A stretch of DNA of 64,000 nucleotides, taken from the NCBI GenBank assembly GCA_943329075.2, contig CALQCM020000003.1, forward strand, positions 62,001 to 126,000, read 5' to 3'. Under the pieces are notes generated by a model. That model was given only the letters and a program-made list of their open reading frames with translations, did not search any database and had not been told where the DNA came from. Made by a program: the position numbers and the translations under genes. This DNA is from Chitinophaga pinensis (GTDB taxonomy: Bacteria; Pseudomonadota; Gammaproteobacteria; Burkholderiales; SG8-41). Positions 52,445 through 64,000 of this stretch are shown here, one piece after another; positions within the stretch are counted from its first letter, which is position 1; each line of letters begins with the position of its first letter.

Positions 52445-53794
52445 TCACAATCCATATGCGGTGCGCAGCAGCGTCAGCGGATGCGCCAGCTTCGCCGCCG
52501 TCTTGCCGCTTTCGCGCAACCCTTGTTCGATATGACGGCCGCCCAACTGGCAATCCGACGCCACCCAGTCGGCTTCGCCGCCGGCCGGATGCTCGCCCAG
52601 CGCGCGAAATACGGGACGGCCGATTTTCATCGCCACCGCGTGAAATTCCTTCTTGCAGCCCCAACTGCCTGAATGGCCCGAGCAGCGCTCAACAGTATTG
52701 AGTTTTTCCTTGGTCGCCAGTTGCAAGACCTCGCGTGTCTTCTGCCCCATGTTCTGCACGCGCAGATGGCAGGCGATGTGGTACGACACCTTGCCGAGAT
52801 CCTGTTTGAAGTCGGTTTTCAGCAGGCCGTCCTTGTGCCGCAGCAGCAGGTATTCGAACGGATCGAACATCGCCTCGCGCACCGCTTTGACGTCAGCGTC
52901 GTCGGGAAACATCAGCGGCAGTTCCTGCTTGAACATCAGCGTGCATGAGGGAATCGGCGTGACGATCGCGTAGCCCTCGCGCGCCAGCTTCGCCAGCGGC
53001 GGAATGTTTTTTTCTTTCAGCGCGGCGACCGCTTGCAAATCGCCGAGCTCGAGCTTGGGCATGCCGCAGCAGGCTTCCTTCTGCATTATGGTCCACGGAA
53101 TTTCGTTGTGGTCGAGCACGCGGGTAAGGTCGTGGCCGATGCCCGGCTCGTTGTAATTGATATAACAGGTTGAAAATATCGCCACCTTGCCGGGCGCGCG
53201 CGAACTCTCTTTTGCAGTCTGCGCGCTGGCGGTGCCGGCCGATGCGCGAAAGGTCGGCGACGCATACGACGGGATCCAGGCCTTGGCGTCGACGCCCAGC
53301 GTCTTTTCCATCAACCCGCGCGCGGCGCCGTTGTGGTTGGCGGCATTGACGAATTTCACGACAACCGGGATTGATGCCAGCTTGCCCAGCGCATCGGTCG
53401 CCGACATGAATTTGTCGCGCAGGCGCACGCCGCCCTGTTGGTACTTGACCGCCTTGGCGCGCAGCATCAAGTGCGGAAAATCGAGGTTCCATGCGTGCGG
53501 CGGCACATAGGGGCATTTGGTCAGGTAACAGACATCGCACAGATAACACTGGTCGACGACCTTCGAGTAATCTTTTTTGTCGACGCTGTCGAGTTCGCCG
53601 GTCTTGCCCTCGTCGATCAGGTCGAACAGTGTCGGGAAGGAACCGCACAAACTCACACACCGCCGGCAGCCGTGACAGATGTCGAACACTCGGTGCATTT
53701 CCGCATCGAGCTTGTCCTGATCGTAGAAATCGGGCGATTTCCAGTCAATCGGGTGGCGGGTCGGCGCTTCGAGGCTGCCTTCGCGTATGGTCAT
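52445..53794 (-). CDS. CCG-domain Fe-S oxidoreductase (GlpC/heterodisulfide-reductase-like)
   Basis: A 449-residue cytoplasmic iron-sulfur protein. Two [4Fe-4S] motifs lie near the N-terminus: CHGCRRCVSLC and CYLCDVCYLTKCP. Two CCG-type segments follow: KEACCGMPKLELGDL with FSTCYINYNEPG before it, and HLRVQNMG...CSGHSGSWGCKKE. The architecture is that of GlpC/HdrB-like electron-transfer subunits. It lies between rubrerythrin and DUF3501 on the same strand, so it may pass electrons to the rubrerythrin. Redox partner and substrate are not known. Confidence 0.9.
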   Translation of the reverse strand: MTIREGSLEAPTRHPIDWKSPDFYDQDKLDAEMHRVFDICHGCRRCVSLCGSFPTLFDLIDEGKTGELDSVDKKDYSKVVDQCYLCDVCYLTKCPYVPPHAWNLDFPHLMLRAKAVKYQQGGVRLRDKFMSATDALGKLASIPVVVKFVNAANHNGAARGLMEKTLGVDAKAWIPSYASPTFRASAGTASAQTAKESSRAPGKVAIFSTCYINYNEPGIGHDLTRVLDHNEIPWTIMQKEACCGMPKLELGDLQAVAALKEKNIPPLAKLAREGYAIVTPIPSCTLMFKQELPLMFPDDADVKAVREAMFDPFEYLLLRHKDGLLKTDFKQDLGKVSYHIACHLRVQNMGQKTREVLQLATKEKLNTVERCSGHSGSWGCKKEFHAVAMKIGRPVFRALGEHPAGGEADWVASDCQLGGRHIEQGLRESGKTAAKLAHPLTLLRTAYGL

Positions 53795-53892
53795 ATTTTC
53801 GTGAGGTGTGAGTGGTGAAGCGCAGGGCCAAAAAACAAGGGTGAGGCGAGGATCTTACTCCCCACACCTCACCCCTTACGCCTGAACCGCTA

Positions 53893-54312
53893 TTAATCGG
53901 CCAGTGCGTCGAGCGACTTCTGGAAACGATTGGCGTGTGAACGCTCGGCTTTCGCCAGCGTTTCAAACCAGTCGGCAATTTCTTCGAAGCCTTCGCCGCG
54001 CGCGGTTTTCGCCATACCCGGATACATATCCGTGTACTCATGGGTCTCGCCGGCAATCGCGGCTTTCAGGTTGTTGCGCGAGCTGCCAATCGGCAGACCG
54101 GTGGCCGGATCGCCGACCACCTCGAGATACTCAAGGTGACCGTGGGCGTGGCCGGTTTCGCCTTCCGCCGTCGAGCGAAACACAGCTGCGACGTCGTTCT
54201 GGCCTTCAACGTCGGCCTTCGCTGCGAAATAAAGGTAACGGCGGTTTGCCTGTGATTCACCGGCAAATGCCGCCTTGAGGTTGCCCTCGGTTTTGGAGCC
54301 TTTGAGATGCAT
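53893..54312 (-). CDS. rubrerythrin (di-iron domain only)
   Basis: A 139-residue ferritin-like di-iron protein. Ligand pairs can be seen in [67 protein letters not shown] and [20 protein letters not shown], the four-helix ExxH pattern. The C-terminal rubredoxin domain of classical rubrerythrin is absent. Function: reduction of hydrogen peroxide, with electrons probably from the Fe-S protein encoded downstream. The palindrome upstream (54413-54429) could be the operator of this operon. Confidence 0.92.
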   Translation of the reverse strand: MHLKGSKTEGNLKAAFAGESQANRRYLYFAAKADVEGQNDVAAVFRSTAEGETGHAHGHLEYLEVVGDPATGLPIGSSRNNLKAAIAGETHEYTDMYPGMAKTARGEGFEEIADWFETLAKAERSHANRFQKSLDALAD

Positions 54313-54412
54313 GGTGTTCTCCTCAGATTATCAGCTGACCATCGGCACAGGCCTTTCTACGGCACCGCGCCACTGACCGGCATTGTTGCTCGCCCGCCGG
54401 CCCCAAGCTTCA

Positions 54413-54429
54413 ATTAGACTTAATCTAAT
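54413..54429 (-). promoter_or_regulatory. candidate operator upstream of rubrerythrin (PerR/Fur-like palindrome)
   Basis: ATTAGA-CTTAA-TCTAAT is a 6-5-6 inverted repeat, or TTAGACT-T-AATCTAA as a 7-1-7 box with one mismatch, the layout used by Fur/PerR proteins. It is in an AT-rich island 100 bp before the rubrerythrin start, where the surrounding DNA is GC-rich, and it overlaps plausible minus-strand promoter elements. No regulator gene is nearby. Confidence 0.5.
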
Positions 54430-54491
54430 ATATGGTTTCAGTTTAAGACGCCACCCACAGAGTGTCAACGCAGGCGGCGGCGAAATCAGCG

Positions 54492-54998
54492 TCACGCGGC
54501 GGTTCCAGCGGGCTTTTCATGCGCCGGCCGCCGCAGAAAACGCACCAGTTCGCTCAACGCAAGCTGATAAACCTCGCGCTTGAATTCGACCACCGAATCC
54601 AGCGGCACCCAATATTCGTTCCAGCGCCAGGCGTCAAACTCCGGCTTCTCCGAAGCGCGCAATTGCACATCGGTGTCGCGCCCAACCAGACGCAGCAGAA
54701 ACCAGATCTGCTTTTGCCCGCGGTAATTGCCGCGCCAGTCGCGCCGCAGCCACTGCTCCGGCACGTCATAACGCAACCAGTCGCGCGTGCGGCCGAGAAT
54801 CTCGACATGTTGCGGCTGCAGGCCGACTTCCTCGTGCAATTCGCGATACATGGCGACCTCGGGTGTCTCGCCCGCGTCGATGCCGCCCTGCGGAAACTGC
54901 CATGCATGCTGCCTGACCCGCTTGCCCCAGAAAACCTCGTTCTTCCTGTTGCAGATGATGATGCCAACGTTGGGGCGATATCCGTCACGATCAATCAT
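54492..54998 (-). CDS. rppH: RNA pyrophosphohydrolase
   Basis: A 168-residue Nudix hydrolase. The frame is open to 55031, but ATG 54998 ([27 protein letters not shown]) is the conserved RppH start and has GGGTGA upstream. The Nudix box is [23 protein letters not shown], preceded by HAWQFPQ, and [19 protein letters not shown] follows; these residues define RppH rather than other Nudix enzymes. It removes pyrophosphate from 5' ends of RNA and starts decay. It lies near proS, as in many betaproteobacteria. Confidence 0.95.
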   Translation of the reverse strand: MIDRDGYRPNVGIIICNRKNEVFWGKRVRQHAWQFPQGGIDAGETPEVAMYRELHEEVGLQPQHVEILGRTRDWLRYDVPEQWLRRDWRGNYRGQKQIWFLLRLVGRDTDVQLRASEKPEFDAWRWNEYWVPLDSVVEFKREVYQLALSELVRFLRRPAHEKPAGTAA

Positions 54999-55072
54999 GT
55001 GAATCACCCTTGAATCTGTTTGATTGGCCAAATTTTTCCACAGTTCCGGCCTGATGGAAAGCAGAGCCGGCG

Positions 55073-55861
55073 TCAGATCAGCAACACGTCTGCATTATGC
55101 GGATTGAGCACCTTGAATTCCTCGACAAAGCGCCCGAAGGTAAGGCCGAAATGCGGCGTCAGCGCCCTGGCGCGCTTGGTCAATTCGTCCCAGCGCGGCT
55201 CGCCTTGCGCGCTTTTGAAGGCAAATGCCGCGATATTGCCGGGCTTGCCCGCCGGCAGGCAGAGCACACGGCCGTCAAAGGCGGCGCGGAGGCGGTCCAC
55301 GCAGGCGTTGAAGTTGCGGTCGCCGCCCCATAGATTGACAACCAGAATGCCGTCGTCGCCGAGCACGCGCGCGCAATCACGGTAAAACGGCAGCGTGGCG
55401 AGCGCCTCGACCTGCGATTCCGAGTCGTAACCGTCCACCACCAGCACGTCAGCGCGCAGCCCCTTGCGCGCGACAAACTCGACACCGTCGCCGACCATCA
55501 CGTTCAAACGTTCGTCGTTCGGCGGCAACATGAAAAACTGGCGCGCGATCGTCACCACCTGCGGGTTGACCTCGACCGCAGTGACCCTTGCCTCGGGAAT
55601 GCTGTGATAGACGTATTTCGCCAGCGAACCGCCGCCCAGGCCGATCATCGCCACATTGCGCGGCTCAGGCTTAAACAGCAAAAACGCCATCATGCTGCGC
55701 GTGTAGACGACCTCAAGATCGTTCGGCCGCGCAATGCGCATCGCGCTTTGCACGGTATCGCTGCCGATATGCAGGCTGCGCACGCCGAATTTTTCACTGA
55801 TGTAGACGGATTCGTTATCATCCGCCGGTTTGCGTACTCGCCAGCTCTGCAGGAACTTCAT
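55073..55861 (-). CDS. spermidine synthase-like methyltransferase-fold protein
   Basis: A 262-residue protein from ATG 55861 ([41 protein letters not shown]). The Rossmann fold has [41 protein letters not shown], then [25 protein letters not shown], the arrangement of polyamine synthases. The Gly-rich and Asp positions are kept. SpeE normally contains an N-terminal beta-hairpin domain that is short here, so a spermine/spermidine-synthase-like protein of unknown substrate is the safer call. The 5' side abuts a 257-bp MITE-like element (55909-56165). Confidence 0.85.
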   Translation of the reverse strand: MKFLQSWRVRKPADDNESVYISEKFGVRSLHIGSDTVQSAMRIARPNDLEVVYTRSMMAFLLFKPEPRNVAMIGLGGGSLAKYVYHSIPEARVTAVEVNPQVVTIARQFFMLPPNDERLNVMVGDGVEFVARKGLRADVLVVDGYDSESQVEALATLPFYRDCARVLGDDGILVVNLWGGDRNFNACVDRLRAAFDGRVLCLPAGKPGNIAAFAFKSAQGEPRWDELTKRARALTPHFGLTFGRFVEEFKVLNPHNADVLLI

Positions 55862-55908
55862 CGCTCTGGAAACTTCCGGAAATTTGCTACGGTTCGGTAG
55901 AATGGAGC

Positions 55909-56165
55909 CCCTAATATACTGAAACACGCGTGCGTTGCATCCAGAATCGGTGATGGCAAGGCGCTCGATGCGGGCAATAGTCATTCTATTGCCAAGTCGA
56001 GCAACGCGGCCAGCGCTGATTCTGGATGCAACCCTTCGGGCTGGCACGAGTTTTGGCTCAGCCCTTTGTCGCCAGCCACTTGCCTAGAATGACTAGGCGG
56101 CGTGTCTTGCTTCGCGGTCTAAGCCAAAATCGTGACAGCGCATCGCGTGTTTCAGTATATTAGGG
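55909..56165. mobile_element. 257-bp MITE-like element with 22-bp perfect terminal inverted repeats
   Basis: The left end CCCTAATATACTGAAACACG (+CG) is repeated exactly in inverse at the right end (56144-56165). Inside is a second inverted repeat, GTTGCATCCAGAATC (from 55934) with GATTCTGGATGCAAC (ending near 56032). There are also two hairpins, GGCAATAG-TCATT-CTATTGCC and GCCTAG-AATGA-CTAGGC. No open frame of note is present, and no target-site duplication is obvious. It occupies almost the whole spacer between the spermidine-synthase-like gene and proS. Confidence 0.85.
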
Positions 56166-56207
56166 ACTCTTTGACTTTTGTAGCTTTAGCATAGGTTTGA
56201 AACCGTC

Positions 56208-57907
<1,700 letters not shown>

Positions 57908-57920
<13 letters not shown>

Positions 57921-58507
57921 TCGGACTGCTGCTCGCTGCCTGTGTCACGCTGGCCCACGCCGGCAACCAACAATACGAACCGTTGTCGGCCAGCGTGCAG
58001 TCGGCGCTGCACTCGGCGATCAGCGACGAGGCGGTGCCTTTCCTCGCCTTCGACACCGTTGAAGAAGCACGCGCGTGGCTTGATGCGATGTCGGGCAAAC
58101 TCGAGAGGCGCATACCGGACCGCCGCCAGCGCGAGGAACTTCTCGTCACCGTGCACTACGAAGCCAAACGCGCCGCGCTCGATCCGCAGATGGTGCTGGG
58201 TCTGATCCAGGTCGAGAGCGCGTTTCGAAAATACGCGGTATCAAGTTCGGGCGCGCGCGGCTTCATGCAGGTGATGCCGTTCTGGGTCAAGTTGATCGGC
58301 CAACCGCAGAACAACTTATTTCACCTGCGCACCAACCTGCGTTATGGCTGCGTCATCCTCAAGCACTATCTCGACCTGGAACACGGCGACTACTACCGCG
58401 CGCTCGGCCGCTACAACGGCAGCCTCGGCAAACCCGAGTACCCGAACATGGTGCTCAGCGCTTGGACCACCAACTGGAAATACACGCCGCGCCTCGCGGC
58501 GAAATAG
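57908..58507 (+). CDS. lytic transglycosylase (SLT domain)
   Basis: A 199-residue peptidoglycan lytic transglycosylase. The start at 57908 overlaps proS, and the signal peptide is [15 protein letters not shown]. The SLT domain has [42 protein letters not shown], with the catalytic Glu in VESAF and the GFMQVMP motif. [37 protein letters not shown] completes the fold. A periplasmic enzyme that cuts glycan strands to anhydromuropeptides. The proS-slt order is common in betaproteobacteria. Confidence 0.93.
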
Positions 58508-58517
58508 CCGCAGGGCC

Positions 58518-60410
<1,893 letters not shown>

Positions 60411-60441
60411 AATCATCACGCCGTTTTAAAGCCGCGCAGCG

Positions 60442-60789
60442 ATGAACCGCGGCACCATCGCCGCCAACACCTGCGCCGCCAGCCTGATTGCGCTGATTTT
60501 TCTCGGCCTCGCGTGGGAATTGTGGCTGGCGCCGCTGCGGCCCGGCGGCTCGCTGATGGCGCTCAAAATACTGCCGCTGCTGGCGCCGCTCTTCGGCATA
60601 TTGCGCAGCCGCGCCTACACCTTCCAGTGGTCGTCAATGCTGATCCTCGCCTACCTGGCCGAAGGCGCGGTGCGCGCCTGGTCCGAACGCGGACTGTCGG
60701 CGCAACTGGCCCTTGCCGAGGCCCTGCTGTCGCTCGTTTTTTTTGTCGCTGCAGTCATTTATATCCGCACCCTGCCGCGAGTGCGCTGA
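60442..60789 (+). CDS. DUF2069 family membrane protein
   Basis: A 115-residue protein with four hydrophobic segments: AASLIALIFLGLAWELWLAP, LMALKILPLLAPLFGIL, FQWSSMLILAYLAEGAV and ALAEALLSLVFFVAAVIYI. The PGGSLMALKILPLLAPLFGILRSRAYTFQWSSMLILAYLAEG segment is characteristic of DUF2069. It lies 31 bp after wrbA on the same strand, an arrangement seen in many beta- and gammaproteobacteria. Function unknown. It starts at ATG 60442 with a short AGCG-type leader. Confidence 0.9.
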   Translation: MNRGTIAANTCAASLIALIFLGLAWELWLAPLRPGGSLMALKILPLLAPLFGILRSRAYTFQWSSMLILAYLAEGAVRAWSERGLSAQLALAEALLSLVFFVAAVIYIRTLPRVR

Positions 60790-60883
60790 CCGTATCCAGC
60801 GCGGGCTTTCCTTTCCCCAAGCCGCAATGGCGGTGGTAATCTGCCGGTTCTGCGCAATGTGATTTTTCATGGGGGGGATCGCT

Positions 60884-61714
60884 ATGCCGCTTATCGCCAT
60901 GACCCGCGAAATGGGTTCGCTCGGCAAAGACGTCGCTGCCGCCGTGTCCGCACGGCTCGGCAAACCGGTCGTTCATCATGAAATCATCGACCATCTGGCC
61001 GACAAGATGCGGCTCCGGAAAAGCCACGTCATCCGTTTTCTCGACGGCAAGGCCAGCGCGTGGGAACGCCTGACCACCGACAAAACCAGTATGTCGATCT
61101 ACACCGCCGACGAAACCCTCGCGCTTGCTGAAAGCGACAGCGTCGGGGTGATCCGCGGCTGGGGTTCGGCCCACCTGCTGCGTCCGGTGCAGCACGTGAT
61201 CTGCGTGCGGGTCTGCGCGCCGCTGACGCTGCGCGTCGAACGCATGATGGAGCGCCTGAACACCACCGACGAAGAAATGGTCGTCAACGAAATCAAACTC
61301 TCCGAGGAGGCGCACGCCGCCATCACGCGCCGCCACTTCGGCATCAACTGGCAGGATTCCGAAAACTACGATCTCACGCTCAATACCGAGCGCGTGTCGA
61401 TCGAGGAATGCACCGACGAAATCATGTCGCTGGTCAAAGACCCGCGTTTTCAGAAAACCGCCGATTCGGCGCGCGTGCTGTCCAATCTCGCGCTCGAACA
61501 CCATGTGCGTGCCGCCCTGCTCGGCAACGCCGCCACCGCCACAATGCGCATCAATATCAGCGCCGCCGACGGCATCGTCACCCTCGCCGGCATGCTTGAG
61601 CGGGGTCTGGAGGAAATCGATGCAGTGCGTGTCGCCTCGGCCGTCGCCAAGGTAAAATCCGTCAAGTCACAGCTCAAGCCGCTTGCTCCTTCGCGCCTGA
61701 AACTCGGCATCTGA
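60884..61714 (+). CDS. cytidylate-kinase-like protein with C-terminal BON domain
   Basis: A 276-residue protein. ATG 60884 is preferred to 60869 because GGGGGGGA lies six bases before it. The first 190 residues form a P-loop nucleotide-kinase fold of the cytidylate kinase-like family: MTREMGSLGKDVAAAVSARLG (a GSLGKD P-loop variant) and VGVIRGWGSAHLLRPVQHVICVRVCAPLTLRVERM. Residues about 200-270 resemble a BON domain (VRAALLGNAATATMRINISAADGIVTLAGMLERGLEEIDAVRVASAVAKVKSVKSQL), a module that usually binds membranes or other ligands. It stands alone on its strand. Substrate unknown. Confidence 0.8.
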   Translation: MPLIAMTREMGSLGKDVAAAVSARLGKPVVHHEIIDHLADKMRLRKSHVIRFLDGKASAWERLTTDKTSMSIYTADETLALAESDSVGVIRGWGSAHLLRPVQHVICVRVCAPLTLRVERMMERLNTTDEEMVVNEIKLSEEAHAAITRRHFGINWQDSENYDLTLNTERVSIEECTDEIMSLVKDPRFQKTADSARVLSNLALEHHVRAALLGNAATATMRINISAADGIVTLAGMLERGLEEIDAVRVASAVAKVKSVKSQLKPLAPSRLKLGI

Positions 61715-61824
61715 TCCGCCGCGCCGGAATGACGAAAACAGCACGCATCGATTAACCGCGCCGTGGCGCGCCGCCGCGGCTACGGGGCGCCCGATATGCC
61801 GCTGCACCAACTACGAGGACATCC

Positions 61825-63111
61825 ATGCCCAACGTCGCCAACGACTGGAACAAGGTTCGCTACGAACTCGACAAATCCGAGAATTTTGAAGCGCTGTGCA
61901 ACTCACCCTGGTATACCGACGCCGTTTACGACAAATTTTCTGCCGAAGAATTCGCGCGACGGCACAAGCTCGCGCGCGAACTGATGGCGCGCGACGGCTT
62001 TGACGCGCTAATCCTCTGCGGCAGTCCGAACATCTACAGCCACGGCAGCGGTGTGACCTGGGGTTGCGGCCTGATCGACGACCGCGGCCTTGCACAGTAC
62101 ATGGTGCTGCCGTTGAAGGGCGAGCCGACCCTGATCTATCCGCATCCGGGCTGCCACATCGAGGCGGTGCGTAAAATGGTTTCAATTGCCGACGTGCGCA
62201 GCGGCCAGCACGGCCATTATGGAAGGGCTGTCGCCGAACGCCTGCTCGAACTCGGTCTGCAGAAAGGCCGCATCGGCATCACTGCCGCCGACCGCACCGG
62301 CCCCGAGTTCATGGGCGTGAACGCCTATCTCGAAATGAAGAAGCACGCGCCGGACGCCGACTTCGTGCTGCAGCCGATGCTGATGCACGAACTCACCTAC
62401 CTGAAGAGCGATGAGGAAATCCGCGCCATGGCCAAGGCCGGCGAACTGGCGATGAATGCGTTGCGCGCCGTTGCCGCGCGGGCCAAGCCGGGCGTACGCG
62501 AATACCAGCTCGCCGCCGCGGCGACACACGCCGTCATGGACGGCGGCGGCCGCGTGCATCTCTTGATGATCGGCTCGACTTCGATGCACGACCCCAAGCT
62601 GATTTTCCCGAACCCGAACCCCTCGCATCGGATCTTGCAGCAGGGCGACATCATTCTGTGCGAGCTGGCGATGACCTACCTGGGCTATACCGCCAAGGTC
62701 GGCCATCCGGTTTCGATCGGCCAGCCGACCGAGCGTTATAACCGTTTCCACAAGGACGTGGTCGTGCCGGGGTTCCGCGCGATCGAGGCGCAACTGGCGC
62801 CGGGCCGCCATCTCGAGGAACTGCGCAAAAACGTTTGCGGCGTGTTCCGCGCAAAGGGCGCGCAATCGCGACCCATTCTCATGCACGGACACGATCTGAT
62901 CACCTCGCTGCCCTTCATCATGACCGACGAGGTCAAGGGCGCACCGTTCGACATGGTGATGAAACCCGGCATGGCCTATGGCATTGAAATCACCCCGGTC
63001 AGTGCCGATGGCACGTACGGGATTTTCTTTTCGCGCTCCTACGCCATCACCACCACCGGTGTGCAGGCGCTGACACCCTACCCGCCGGACGATATACTGG
63101 TCGCCGGTTGA
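61825..63111 (+). CDS. M24 family (Xaa-Pro peptidase/creatinase-like) protein
   Basis: A 428-residue pita-bread-fold protein. The N-terminal creatinase_N-like domain (about 40-190) includes FDALILCGSPNIYSHGSGVTWGCGL. The catalytic domain begins LTYLKSDEEIRAMAKAGELAMNALRAVAARAKPGVREYQLAAAA. Of the five metal ligands of M24 peptidases, only the His (MHGHD) and one Glu (YGIEITPV) are visible. The two Asp positions read E and K in CELAMTYLGYTAKVGHP, and the last Glu position reads FFSRSY. That suggests a creatinase-like non-peptidase hydrolase. A Bug gene follows 58 bp downstream and may be its uptake partner. Confidence 0.85.
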   Translation: MPNVANDWNKVRYELDKSENFEALCNSPWYTDAVYDKFSAEEFARRHKLARELMARDGFDALILCGSPNIYSHGSGVTWGCGLIDDRGLAQYMVLPLKGEPTLIYPHPGCHIEAVRKMVSIADVRSGQHGHYGRAVAERLLELGLQKGRIGITAADRTGPEFMGVNAYLEMKKHAPDADFVLQPMLMHELTYLKSDEEIRAMAKAGELAMNALRAVAARAKPGVREYQLAAAATHAVMDGGGRVHLLMIGSTSMHDPKLIFPNPNPSHRILQQGDIILCELAMTYLGYTAKVGHPVSIGQPTERYNRFHKDVVVPGFRAIEAQLAPGRHLEELRKNVCGVFRAKGAQSRPILMHGHDLITSLPFIMTDEVKGAPFDMVMKPGMAYGIEITPVSADGTYGIFFSRSYAITTTGVQALTPYPPDDILVAG

Positions 63112-63169
63112 TTCTGATCGCCGAAAAAACACCTGCCGCAATAGCGGCCAGCCTGACGAGGAATTGAAG

Positions 63170-64000
63170 ATGAAGTCGATCCCCACCCAAGCCGCTGTCG
63201 CAATCGCACTCCTGTGCGGTGCGACGTTATCGCATGCCGCCGACAGCACGCAAAAATATCCGGACCGTCCGATCCGCATGATCATGCCGAACGCGCCGGG
63301 CAGCGCCAACGACACCATGGGCCGCATCCTCGCCGCCAAACTCGGCGAAGCACTCGGCCAGCAGATCGTTGTCGACAACCGCGCGGGTGCCGGCGGCATC
63401 CTCGGCATGGAGATCGGCAAGAACGCGATTGCCGATGGTTACACGCTGGTTTCGCCGTCCACCGCCGCCACCTCGATTGCGCCGCATATCCAGAAAAAAC
63501 TGCCTTACGATCCGGTCAAGGACTATGAATTCATCTCGCTGTTCGCGGTGATGCCCAATATTCTGGTCGTCAATCCGGGACAGCCGCCGAAAACGGTGAA
63601 GGAATTTATCGATTACGCCAAGGTCATGGGCAACAAACTCAACATGGCCTCGGCCGGAACCGGTGCGCAAAGCCATCTCTCCGGCACGGCGTTGATGGTG
63701 GCCGCCGGCATCGAGTCGGTGCACGTGCCCTACAAGGGTGGTGGCGCCTCGGTTGCGGCAACGGTCGCCGGTGAATCGCAATGGACGTTCACGCCGGCCG
63801 CGGCGGTGATGTCGCTGATCCGCGGCAACCGCCTGCGCGCACTCGGCCACAGCCTGCCCAAACGCACGCCGCTGCTGGGCGATCTGCCGGCGATCGCGGA
63901 AACCCTGCCCGGCTTCACCTACAGTGGCTGGTACGGCCTCTCCGCGCCGAAGAACACGCCAAAACCGGTGCTGGACAAGCTGCGCTCGACGCTGCTCAGG
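63170..64000 (+). CDS. Bug family substrate-binding protein, C-terminus outside window
   Basis: 277 codons are inside the window and the gene continues beyond 64000. GAGGAATTGAAG precedes ATG 63170. The signal peptide is AVAIALLCGATLSHAA, then YPDRPIRMIMPNAPGSANDTMGRIL. Motifs are VDNRAGAGGILGMEIGKNAIADGYTLVSPS, MASAGTGAQSHLSGTALM and VHVPYKGGGASVAATVAGE. About 45-50 residues should remain. Directly downstream of the M24 homologue on the same strand, so it is likely to supply that enzyme or its pathway. It is the tenth Bug gene of this window. Confidence 0.93.
   Translation, partial: MKSIPTQAAVAIALLCGATLSHAADSTQKYPDRPIRMIMPNAPGSANDTMGRILAAKLGEALGQQIVVDNRAGAGGILGMEIGKNAIADGYTLVSPSTAATSIAPHIQKKLPYDPVKDYEFISLFAVMPNILVVNPGQPPKTVKEFIDYAKVMGNKLNMASAGTGAQSHLSGTALMVAAGIESVHVPYKGGGASVAATVAGESQWTFTPAAAVMSLIRGNRLRALGHSLPKRTPLLGDLPAIAETLPGFTYSGWYGLSAPKNTPKPVLDKLRSTLLR

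Overview
The window is GC-rich, densely coded chromosomal DNA of a betaproteobacterium, probably Burkholderiales or a close relative. Three things point there. First, the housekeeping order ispB / rplU-rpmA-obgE-proB, followed by rppH and proS and a lytic transglycosylase. Second, nrdA-nrdB next to ampD and pilR-pilS. Third, ten periplasmic binding proteins of the Bug/TctC type, a family greatly expanded in Burkholderiales. No rRNA, CRISPR array, phage or complete insertion sequence was seen. There is one tRNA gene, tRNA-Pro(CGG).

Bases 1-36000 are accessory metabolism in several clusters. (a) 1-4935 holds a partial NDP-forming acyl-CoA ligase, a medium-chain dehydrogenase, a Ser/Thr kinase with a C-terminal cyclic-nucleotide-binding-like domain that is broken by one in-frame TAA, and an amidohydrolase. 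(b) 5002-13186 holds a flavin reductase and a LysR regulator that diverge from a shared palindromic intergenic region, then a luciferase-like monooxygenase, an alpha/beta hydrolase, three Bug proteins and an MFS transporter. This looks like a two-component flavin monooxygenase degradation pathway with its uptake genes. (c) A lone polytopic membrane protein (13229-15061) is followed by an array of GTAG-hairpin (REP/REPIN-like) repeats. (d) 15530-23883 is a minus-strand run: Bug protein, Gfo/Idh/MocA oxidoreductase, short-chain dehydrogenase, MmgE/PrpD dehydratase, Bug protein, LeuD-like and LeuC-like hydro-lyase subunits, and a second short-chain dehydrogenase. It faces a divergent ACMSD-like amidohydrolase and looks like an organic-acid catabolic cluster. 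(e) 25113-30217 carries two unknown proteins, a class II aldolase-like protein and three Bug genes in tandem, two of them recent duplicates. (f) 30217-34437 has a HAD phosphatase convergent with a phnDCEE-type ABC importer.

Bases 34500-64000 are mostly core. They contain a KTSC protein, another Bug protein, a small NrtS-like membrane protein, a histone H1-like Lys/Ala repeat protein, a DUF2442 protein, nrdB and nrdA (with a pair of NrdR-like boxes 31 bp apart upstream), ampD, pilR, pilS, tRNA-Pro, ispB, the rplU operon with a clear sigma-70 promoter, proB, a CNP1-like protein, and an oxidative-stress-type cluster of rubrerythrin, CCG-domain Fe-S protein and DUF3501 protein. Then come rppH, a spermidine-synthase-like gene, a 257-bp MITE-like element, proS, a lytic transglycosylase, a YihY/BrkB membrane protein, wrbA, a DUF2069 protein, a cytidylate-kinase-like/BON fusion, a metal-ligand-poor M24 peptidase homologue, and a tenth Bug gene cut by the window end.

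Small repeats are a prominent non-coding feature. There are three copies of an 86-88-bp element with dRS3-like ends, several GTAG-plus-hairpin repeats including two paired 90-bp units, two copies of another GTAG hairpin, the 257-bp MITE with 22-bp terminal inverted repeats, and a GATTCAGGAT-type repeat that has become part of the obgE coding sequence. All calls were made by eye from sequence motifs; no database search was run.
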